Below, piece after piece: positions 47,141-57,200 of a stretch of DNA of 64,000 nt. The position numbers and the translations under genes are program-made. Source of the stretch: Aldrovandia affinis (lineage: Eukaryota > Chordata > Actinopteri > Notacanthiformes > Halosauridae); assembly GCA_029706075.1 (NCBI GenBank), contig JAINUG010000005.1, positions 7,305,001 to 7,369,000 of the forward strand. The letters run 5' to 3'. The notes below the pieces were generated by a model. The model was not told where the DNA came from, did no database searches, and saw only the letters and a list, made by a program, of their open reading frames with translations. Position 1 is the first letter of the stretch. Each line of letters starts with the position of its first letter.

Positions 47141-47184
47141 AATCATTGATTTGAATTTTTATCATCTAATACTTGTCATAATAT

Positions 47185-47361
47185 TACAGGTGGCAGAGCA
47201 AGCACATGAGGATAGTATTCCCGATAGAAAACTCAAATTTTGGGAGCAAATCATATTTAAACCTAAGAAGAATCTGGTTGTCTGTTCCCACTGTAAAATA
47301 GAACTAGCATACCACAGTAGTACAACCTGTATGCTCAAGACACTTCTGGAAACAGCAGGGT
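47185..47361 (+). pseudogene. BED zinc-finger fragment (hAT/ZBED type)
   Basis: After an acceptor-like TATTACAG the frame reads WEQIIFKPKKNLVVCSHC, then KIELAYHSSTTCMLKTLL, a BED finger with its C-x2-C pair and the aromatic start. The final His pair is not seen. It is probably a hAT transposase remnant rather than a host ZBED gene. Confidence 0.6.
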
Positions 47362-47919
47362 AAACTTCTGTTAATTTAGCTAGCTAGCAGTCATATTTTT
47401 TTTCCTTCTCGAAAATGGGAACCACCTCAGAAATTGTAGGCTTCTTCATTGACGGGGGATTCCAATGTAATTAAGAGCCCACCAGTAATTAAGCGATTGG
47501 GATTAAATAAATGTTGCTGTCGTAGAAGCATCAACTAGGTAGCTAGCTAGCCAATTCATTTAACTTAATTTGTATTCATCCAGCCCCGTCAACAAGCCGT
47601 ATCTTTTTAGTCAAGGGATGCAGTTGCTAGCTTTGTAAGTGACATGACTGGAAGGGCTTGAGTGGGAAATGATTTCTGGATCAAATTATTACATTTGGAA
47701 ATTTTTGTCAGGATACCACAGCTGACTGGAGTTCCACCGTGTCTTGCAGGACTGTATGAGTTTATGTAATGTATTTATGTAATGTGTAGGACTGTATGAG
47801 TTTATGTAATGTGCCTTGCAGGACTGCACGAGTTTATGTTGGGGCAGTTGCATCTGTTTTTTTGGGCAGTGCTTCAGTAGCTACAGTGCTGTGGTTGAAG
47901 TTTTTACAAGTCTGCCAGC

Positions 47920-48430
47920 AGCATCAATGATGCAGCTCACATAAACGTCCAATCCGTCTTTTATGGCTAGCTGCCGAGTGTGCACATAGCCATGTCATCT
48001 TATCAGAGGAGTTGGCTGCCACAATGTTCCGTGCGTTGTCATGCACACAGGCTGTCACAGAGGCAGTATGTCCCAAAATCTGATTGGCACTGTTAAACTT
48101 CTCAGCCAGGTTTTCGGTGGTGTGTCTGATTGCTAGATGTGTCAGCAGCACCACCGATTATATGTGCCAGTCTTTGTCAATAAAATGGCATGTGATGGTA
48201 ATGTAGCCCTCTGTGGTAAGAGTTGTCCAACAGTCAGTAGTGAGTGTGGCATTCCCTACAGTATCTAGCTCTTCTTTTAGCACACGCAATCCATCCCCAT
48301 AGTGCTTTTCAATTCAGGAAGTTACCGTATATCTTGCCAGCATGTGGTACTCTGGTTCTAAGTAGTTTATCAGCTCACAGAAGCCATCATCTTCAACAAC
48401 ACTCAATCATCCTACAAACCCCTCTGTGTG
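47920..48430 (-). pseudogene. hAT transposase fragment
   Basis: The minus strand shows LINYLEPEYHML, then LTTDCWTTL, ITITCHFIDKDW and VTACVHDNARNIVAA, the conserved order of hAT (ZBED-like) transposases. The frame is interrupted. It points the opposite way from the BED fragment at 47,185, so the two may be separate insertions or an inverted piece. Confidence 0.7.
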
Positions 48431-49038
48431 ACTTCCTCAGACCAGCATGCATCACACCTCAAGGGTCGTTTGTGTGTCATCCATGGCGTGGTGGGTCGGG
48501 TACTTGTTTTTTTTATGGTGCAACATGGTCCTGCTGCTGTATGTCAGTACCGGATCGCAGTTTACAACTAATCTCATTGTCTTTTCACATAAACTTATCC
48601 CAATCCAAGCTTCTCTTTCGTTTCACGTTGCTTGAGTTAAGTTGCTGCTAGCTAGTTTGGCAACATGCTGGAAATTAAGGCTGATAGTCTAGATCGGCAC
48701 GTTCAGATCGGTGCCGCAGTCTACAAGTTAAGTTTGCACAGACATGGGGGGGTCATAACTTGGCTTCCCCACTCAAGAGCCACCTCCAGAGGAGATTGCA
48801 GTATATCCAAACGCATTAAAAAATTTGGTGAATCTGAGTTTTCTATAGAAGGCTCTAAACATTGGAATACCAACTGATATTAAGAGATGCAGTAGTAATT
48901 TTACCTCAAAAGTAAAAATGTGACTTAAGGAAGTCATCATCAATCATAAGATGTTTTCTTGTGGATACTACCAGGAAGACTAAAAAGGTCCCAATTGCTT
49001 TTTAACTGTATTTGAATACAGCCGATATGAGGGGGGCA
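48431..49038. other. Non-coding, possibly more hAT-derived sequence
   Basis: No clear coding match was found. The interval separates the hAT fragment from the MITE at 49,039. Confidence 0.35.
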
Positions 49039-49513
49039 TTAAGCTGCTACCGATGTGATTAGTATTTGCTGTAATGTTTATTTTTATTTTTATTCACTTT
49101 TATACTCTTAATCCTTATGTATTTGTCTCCTTAATATACTTGTCTTAATAGACTTATTTTCCCCTTGTACAGCAGATTTATTATACTGTGCTGTTAGTGT
49201 CTGTGTTCTCCTACCTAACCCCCTCCCGTCTTAATAATGCTATAATGATATCCAGTTATTTAAGCTATAATTTGAATAATTATTATATAATATTAATGGT
49301 ATCAATAATAATAATGACAGCAGTGCTATAGTTATAGTGGTTAAATATAAATATGCAATTGTTTCCATGGTGTTTGTTGAGCTACATCCAAGGTTTGAAT
49401 TACGGAAGGAATTATTAATACACACAACAGACCTGACAGCAGTGTATTAAATAGATATAAATGAAAATAAATAAATATTATAGAAAATACTAATCACATC
49501 GGTAGCAGCTTAA
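49039..49513. mobile_element. MITE with 28-bp perfect inverted repeats and TTAA at both ends
   Basis: TTAAGCTGCTACCGATGTGA at 49,039 and its exact complement ending at 49,513 form 28-bp inverted repeats. TTAA at each edge could be a TTAA target duplication (piggyBac/Kolobok-like), though the terminal bases after TTAA fit neither family well. The interior is AT-rich and non-coding. Confidence 0.8.
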
Positions 49514-49535
49514 TAATGCGGTCATTATAAACCAC

Positions 49536-49563
49536 TCTAGATGGCATTATAATGACATCTAGA
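49536..49563. repeat. 28-bp palindrome between the two MITE copies
   Basis: TCTAGATGGCATTATAATGA with its complement ending at 49,563; 26 of 28 positions are self-complementary by eye. Confidence 0.85.
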
Positions 49564-49574
49564 TTTATGATGTT

Positions 49575-49750
49575 ACTAAGCTGCTACCGATATGAGTATG
49601 TAATATAATATTATTCATGGTATCAATAATTATTATTATGCAATAATAATAATAGCAGTAGTGCTATAATGGTTCAACTTAAATATGCAATTATTTTAAT
49701 AATATTTGATAAGCTACATCCCAGCTTTGAATTATAGGACGGGATTCGTT
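49575..49750. mobile_element. Partial second copy of the same MITE
   Basis: CTAAGCTGCTACCGATATGA at 49,576, then about 150 bp (ATGGTATCAATAAT... to AAGCTACATCC) matching 49,272-49,412 in direct orientation about 320 bp earlier. The right end is missing. Confidence 0.7.
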
Positions 49751-50412
49751 TGACATGAGTTTTCAGACATGTTTGGAATAGTTGTAAAAACTACAAGAAC
49801 TTTGTACAGTTGCTCATGTTTTGCTTTAGTATTGGCTATTTTGCTATATTGAGTGGATGTATTTTTTGTACATGCATGTGATCATACATGTACTTCGTTC
49901 TGTTTGTTTTTATTTTTTGATACTTAATTTTTTCTGTAGTTTATTGGGAACAGGTGTTGGAAATTATCCTTTTGGCTATAAACAGCTTGTTTTTAACATT
50001 GTAACAATGCTTTTGTTCAAGACAGTGTATCAAAATCAAGACAATGTATACATCTCAACGAAAGTGGATCTGCAAAACGGTTTTCTATGAGATGTTACAG
50101 ACATTATTTGCGTAAATTACACCTACACCGTATAGGGAGGTATTGAATTAACGCAAACAAATTAATTAAAGTTTGATACTTTATCATTCTCTTCGATAGA
50201 TACACAAGTGATACCGCACACCTGGAGGTAGATGGCGCTGTAGAAAGAAATTGCTCCTCATTACCGTCACGCACAATGCTTTTGTTATAAGTCAGGTCTG
50301 CAGAAACATTTGCAACTACGATACAGTATGCAGTTCGCCAAACGAACCTACTTTGTAGACAATCATATATAGACACATTACAAAAAAAAATACATCGTTT
50401 GAAATTAAACAT

Positions 50413-51046
50413 AATTACTTAAATCGTGTACAAATATGATTCGCACTCCTGACCTGAACTACATGGTCCAGTCGTCATTCATTTGAAACTTACACAGCCG
50501 AAGTATTTCCGGCTATGGAAAACGTGCCATGTTACGGGGACAACGCTCTTTCTGGTGAAGACTTGGTTTCAACCTGTAAATGTCCGAGAGCTATCTAGAT
50601 ATCACTCTTTATGGTTTTACGCAGTAATTTAATGACGAAGAGAATGTTTTGAGGTTAGACTAGGCTACATTACGGTAGGCTTGACAATAAACGATATTGC
50701 TACTCAAGCTTGTATTTATTCGCTGCTAACGTTAGCTTTCTGCAGTCGATGGTTGTCAAAACTTCTAGCGAATAGGTATGCTTTATTAGCTAGCTATGCA
50801 AAATATGTTTCATTTTAATGTAACAGCGAAGTTAGTTCCCTGGTACGTGTGACAGACAGATTTGTAACAGTTGCATTTAATTTAATTATAAGCTAGCTAG
50901 TGAAATGGCACATTAGCTGGGCTGGTTGCAAGTGTTGGCTATCTGCGACAGTTAGGAATATAGCTAGTTGTATATAGTTTTCGATAACTAACGTTATGTC
51001 GATTTCACCTACCTGCTGAACCTAAATGATTATTTAGATATTTGCA
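50413..51046. promoter_or_regulatory. Upstream region between mettl8 and dcaf17 (candidate shared promoter)
   Basis: The genes are head to head, and the mettl8 coding exon has a splice acceptor before it, so its non-coding first exon probably lies here or further left. An ETS-like TTTCCGGC occurs at 50,506. The region also holds the candidate dcaf17 upstream exon. No TATA box was seen. Confidence 0.35.
50515..50575 (+). CDS. Candidate upstream coding exon of dcaf17
   Basis: ATG at 50,515 opens 20 codons (MENVPCYGDNALSGEDLVST) plus one base, ending at a donor (T|GTAAAT). An acceptor TTTGCAG at 51,047 would join it in frame through 10 further codons to the dcaf17 start at 51,080. I know of no counterpart in mammals, so it could equally be a 5' UTR exon with a chance open frame. 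Confidence 0.35.
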
Positions 51047-51079
51047 GGCGGAAACTCAGACTTCCTAGCTGCGTTGAAA

Positions 51080-51280
51080 ATGGAGTCGTGTTCAGCAGTG
51101 GGTTTGGAGAGTCCACCATCACATGAGCCGTTTAACCTTGTGCGCCCCCGTGCGAACTCCCGATCGTCCAGAAAAAATGTCAGTATGTACATTAACTCGA
51201 GGACAATTGGATTTTTCTCCAAAGATGCTGGAACTTTGCTCAGAAAAAATCTGAAAATGCTTCGACAAATTGTTCTTCAG
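51080..51280 (+). CDS. dcaf17: dcaf17 exon 1
   Basis: 67 codons from ATG to Gln, with donor [26 protein letters not shown] matches the human block RALGYFSRDAGVVQRTNL. The first 35 residues are longer than and different from the human start. Confidence 0.9.
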
Positions 51281-54200
51281 GTATTTGTATAGTAGTTGCC
51301 TAGCTATACTCCCTTATTTTCTCGCATTAATAACATAGATGTTATCAAAATTGAGTTTTTTTTCTCTAGGACACCACCGAATTCACAAAGGTCTGGACAA
51401 GGTATTCAAGGTCCCCAGTCGCATATGAGAGTGGAAGAATTTACTTTGAAAATTACCGGTGCTGCTACAATAGGTAATGTCCTTCGAACACATATTTTGG
51501 CCTGTACTACAAGTTACGTCCTCGCTATCGACTCAAATATTTAAAGAACACCTGTTTTTATAAAGTTGAAAACGTTATTTTAGTATTATTAATGTTGAGC
51601 TTTATCTGCGTAGACATACTCAGGCTTTTTACACACCATGAAGACTTTCTTTCCCCCCCTAGTATTCCTTCTAAGCCACAATACCTGTATGAATTACCGA
51701 AATGCACCAAGGCGGAGAAGTTAGAAGATGCGTTATTGTGTCAATGCCCGCTTGTAAGTAAAATCTGTGTTTTTCATTTTTACTTGCAGTGAATTGCAGA
51801 GGTATTCACCCCCTTCTAATGACGTCACAAGTGCAATTGAAATCATTTGAACCACATTGCACACATACAATCAGGTCCCCTTTTTTTTAATGAATTATGT
51901 ACAGGTAACTGCCAAAATAAAGGAAACGCCAAGATAAAGTGTCTTAATAGGGCATGCCGCGTTGGTATACCACGAGCCGGCAGAACAGCTTCAATACACC
52001 TTAGCATAGATTCTACAAGTGCCTGGAAATCTATTGGAGGGATGCAACACCATTCTTCCTTAACAAATTCCATAATTTGGTGTTTTGTTCGGTAGTGGAA
52101 AACGCTGTCTCAGGCGCCATTCCAGAATCTGCCAATAAGTGTTCAATTGGGTTGAGATCTGGTGACTAAGATGGTCATAGCATATGGTTTACATCGTTTT
52201 CATGCTCATCTAACCATTCAGTGACCAGTCATGCCCTGTGGGTGGAAGCATTGTCATTCTGGAAGAGCACTTCCATCAGGATATAACTGCTTCACCATAG
52301 GATGAAGGTGATCGTTCAGAATGGTTTTGTATTTATTGGTGTTCTAAACCATGCCAGGAAAATGCACTCCACACCACAACAGAGCTGACGGAACACTTAA
52401 TTTACTTGTTTTTTGTTTTGTTTTGGCAGAAACGTTTATTTATATATATACAGTATATATTATTTTTCTTTTTGTTTTGTAGTATGTTCATTCCTATTTA
52501 AAAGTGTCATGATTGCAAGCTTTGAGGCAACAAAGAAGGGGGCAAGTACTGTTGCAAGGCACTGTATTTGTTTAAATGTTCATATTTCGGAGGGTATACA
52601 AGAGACCTCACAGAATAACACCGAATTGAACTTTGGCCTGTCTTTCCATAATATTTAAAGTTCTCCAGTAGCATTCACTCTTTCCCTGGAACCCCCCAGT
52701 GTAGCCGGCAGTGTTCTTGTATTTGTTTTCTTTGTACTATATCAGACCTATTCCCTCTCCCCTTTGGGACTACAAGTATGGGTACAAAGTGGGCCTATTC
52801 CAAGCAATAACTTTTTGTACATGCTGAAGGGAAAGCTGGCAGCTGCCACCACAAGTTGTTCCCTCACAAGCTTTTTACAGCCAGCAAATTCCTCAGGTGT
52901 CAAAGGAATCTTCTGGGAATTAATTCATCTCCTGAGTTGCTATGTGTTTTGCACTCATGGCTAGGTGGCAGTGATATGCCAAACCAGAAACCATACTTAG
53001 CTTAAGATCTTTATAGGGGGAGAAAAAAAAGGAGGTTTATCGGAAGTCAAAACATTCATCAAACGGTCATCTGCAGCATTTTAATTTCTTTGTGTTTATC
53101 TTCACAGGATAAAACACTACATAAACCCTCTGACCAAAGCCCCTGTTTACTCACACTGGCTGCCAACAACTGGTTATATCGCTTCTCAATAAAGACAGGA
53201 GAACAACTTCAGAAAGTCTATCTCTCTCCACATAATAAATTCAGGTAATTTACCTTGTTATATTAAATTTAACAATAGATTTCTTTGTTTGTTTTTGCTC
53301 TCCCAGTCAGGACGTAGTAGTATAGATGGCTGATGGCTGTTTTTTCCAACTGAACATGGTTCCAGTTCTGACCCACTTGCCCAGGCAAGTGAGAAAAATC
53401 ATTAACATTAAACACTGCTGATGACACATGATAGTCTGCTGTGTTATGCCAGGCTGAATGAGATTGTGGTCATTTTGCTGTGTCAGGATGACAAACCCTT
53501 CATTATCCAAGATTAGCAGATGTTGTTCAACAGATTCAGACTCATGGAGTTACGAGCTAAAAAAATGGTGGGTGGAAAAGGCAGCATAGTGCGTGGTTGA
53601 CATGTTTTTCTGAATTCCTTTTTGGAATGGTAAAATCAAACCATTCTAAACCTGAAAGGTTTATTCAGTGGCATTTGAATTGATAAATTATATAACACAA
53701 GTGTATTGTTTTCATTTGCATTTTCATTTAATTATTTACCCTTAGATGTCAGATAGTGGAGTTATATGGAGTCAGATAATGAATTATGCCATATTTGAAA
53801 ACACATTCCTCTGTAAGTCACAGGGCAGGTAAGGCATTATGGGTGTAGGGTTAAAAGTTTGAATAGTGTTTTGTAATACTGTTCCACCAGGGCCATTGGT
53901 CATTTCAACCCGTGATTAATTTCAGCACAAAAACTTGTCTCTACAAACATAATAAAGTAGATAAACGGCTCAGAACTTTCGACTAGTGGCGAAATGAAAC
54001 TTTCAGCCAAAGATACTTTCTTTAAAACACCACATGGTATGTCTTTTAATAGCTGTTGGGTTTTGGGGTTTAAAACTGTTCTTTGGCAGGTACCTTGGAT
54101 GGGATGTATCTCAGGAAACGTTCTACATCAAGTCTGTTCAGAATAAACAGACACCCCTGGCAAGACAGGTAAGAGCGACTCTAATAGAGATCTGAGATTT

Positions 54201-57200
54201 GACTTTCAGGGGAAATCTTAGCCTGTCCCTCACAGTTTAGGACTGTCCTCAACTGTCCTTTTTCTGGCTAAGCAGCAGTGTTGTGCCAGGGACTTTACGA
54301 CGATTGAGTAATGTTCAGTCAGTATATGTGGAAAACAAGAATAATGACCCTTTCCTTATAAATATCAGTAAAGAGTGTCAGGGAGGTGCCTTTTGTGATC
54401 TTGCACAGGCAAACAGAATATGGCCCTGGCCTAACTTAAATGCTCATAAACAAGCATGGTTGACTCCACTGAGAGGTTTGATATTCCTTGAATGGAACCA
54501 GAGCACTTAAGCATGTATGATTGGCACCAGCCTTGTCCATATTGGATCAGCACACCATTACATGCCTATGTCACACATCATCATTTTGGGTTTCTACCTA
54601 TGAGCTAAAAATTTTTGGCCCACCACATTAAAAGCAGAGGTCCAAGGTGTTATAATTGGCCTTGTCACATGGTAGCAATATTATTTGCCTGAGCATATTA
54701 TGTCTCCAAATATCAGCTCAACCAGCATCTCTGTATAAATCAAGCTGTCTTCCCCATTCCCCATCAATGTTTGGCATCACCACAATTCTAATTATGAAAT
54801 ACCTGGATTGCGTTGGGCTTTCCCCCAAATCATAAATTAATCATGCATGGAATAAGAAGGGAGGGAGCTCAACCCCCCCCCCATCCAAACACTCAAAGTG
54901 TGACCTGTTTAGGGCTGACCCCATTTAGTTGACTGGTCGATTGTTTGGTCGATGGGCTGTTGGTCGACCGAGATTTGTTTTGGTCGAGCAGTCGCGCAAA
55001 ATACAAATAAAATTGTAAAATTCTCCGCGCAGCATGAGACACCTAGATTTGCGCCACAGTTCGGCGCGCTTGTCAGTAGAATAATCCATTCTGGATGCTG
55101 CGGGTATAGGCAGTGACAGTCCTTCACTCTTAACATAGCTAAGCCTATATGGGCCATTCTACCGAATTGGTTCAAAGTCAGGTTGGAAATATTTTCAAAT
55201 TTTGTATGTTTTATTCCCAAAACTTTGTCCGTATATATATTGTACCATATCTAAAGTACATATATCTAGTAAAAGTACCGTCAATTTTTATATTGTATTT
55301 TCAGACTCTTTTGGAATGTTTTTCCTCTCCCAAAAATTGTCACTACTGAAACATAGTAATACACTACAGTAAAAAAGTATTATATTAACCTGTTAAGATT
55401 GTGTTTCCTTCCCTTCTCTAAAGAGTATTTTTACAAATTTTTCTTAAAGGTTTTCACAATTAAATCAATAAAAATGACATTTTTATAAAATTTCAAAGTT
55501 CAATTTACACAATTCATCAAAATCTAAATGCAATATTTCTCTGTAAAATGCATAACACTGATCATATTGATTTCAGAGTTAATGATTGATGAAATTGAAC
55601 ATACATTTAACCAATCAGTATCATAACATTGTTTCGGTAGTGACCACAGTATTTTGTTTGCAAGGTTGTATCATATTCCCTCAACCTTATTGCTTAATCT
55701 TAACTCATAACATGCTTTATGTTGGGAATATTACAAACTCAAATGTTTTGTGGTCAATAAAATAATTTTATTTTTGAAGACATAACAATTGTTCATCCAT
55801 TACCATTTAAAGTACAAACATTACTCATCAATGGAAAATAATTACCCAAGTGGGTTCAGTAAAAGAGAAGAAGAAGAAAACATTGACAAATAACATTGAT
55901 ATTATGCTGTTGCTGTCAGGCTTCTCAATGCTAACTAATGTATCCTCAAAAGGTCTCTAACAAATAGATTCCGCTAGCCGCGATGATAATTTTCGCTATG
56001 TTAAACTCCATTGACTCCATTGAAAATGTTAGCGATCTAAAAGTCCGCTATTTTTTGCTTTTGGGGTCTTTCAGGATGGACGGGAGGTCCCTCCAACGCA
56101 ATGGTAAGGGAAATACTGAAAATAGATGATTGAACATTCCATTTTGCTACCATAACTAAAGAATGCTAGCAAACAGCTTTGAAAACATAATATTTTGCAT
56201 AAAACCCCCAAAAGTTTACTTTATTGAAGAGAATATGTGTTCCATTCTTAAAGTTACACACTGATTTTCAGACTTTGGAACACATTTATTTCAAAATGAT
56301 GAGATTTAACTACTTACCATTCCATTTTGTCACTACCGAAACTTTACCATAGGTTTCGGCAGTGACGGTTTTGGTAGTGACAAGTCTAGCTAACTTTGAG
56401 CATAACTAAAGAATGCTAGCAAGCACATGGCTAGCATACACATCTTTGAAGAGGTGTACACACATAAAAACATAATATTTTGCATGAAACCCCAAAAAGT
56501 TTACTTAATTGAAGAGAATATGTGTTCGGTGGTGACAATTCTTAAAGTTACACCCCGATTTTCAGACTTTGGAACACATTTATTTCAAAAGTATGGGATT
56601 TAGCCACTTACCATGCAGCCATGAGAGACAGGGAGGCAGTGTCACTGCCTGGTCAAAAATGCAGGGGTGTGGCTAAAAACCAGGCTCAGCCAATGGACTA
56701 AAACTCTTGTGTTTCGGTAGTGACATGAAAACGTGGGTGAAGATTTTTTTAGTATAGTTTTTTAATTTAAAAATTAAACCCCCAATAAATCTAAATCTTT
56801 CAACTTCTGTTTAAACTTAATCATAAAGATCTTTGAAATTACACCATTGAACAAAATCAAAAAAAAAATCAGTGTTATTTACATACATTTAAATTTAGGG
56901 GTCAGGGTTTGGGAGAGCTACTTCCCAATAGAAAGTACCCTATAAATGTTTATTTTATTTTATTTAGCTTACCACTATCTCATTTAATGCCTTGGGGTTA
57001 AATAGATCATAACATATTCTTAGTAAATATCTATGTCTGAATACTTAATTGTTTTGTTAAATAGTTTTTCTTGTTGTGGGACCGCACTTTGAACTAATTC
57101 GGTAGAATGCCCCATATATGTTCTCTTTAAATTATATTAGGCAGTTAAGGTAATAGTAATGTGAATAATTCAGCAAAACGAATAAAAGTAAAATTTTATA

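Noticed and set aside
48244-48651. 135-codon plus-strand open frame
   Set aside because: It is antisense to a hAT transposase fragment whose conserved blocks are on the minus strand.
50104-50412. 102-codon minus-strand open frame upstream of dcaf17
   Set aside because: No family match, no splice context joining it to mettl8, and it lacks the METTL8 N-terminal sequence, which is found at 43,161 instead.
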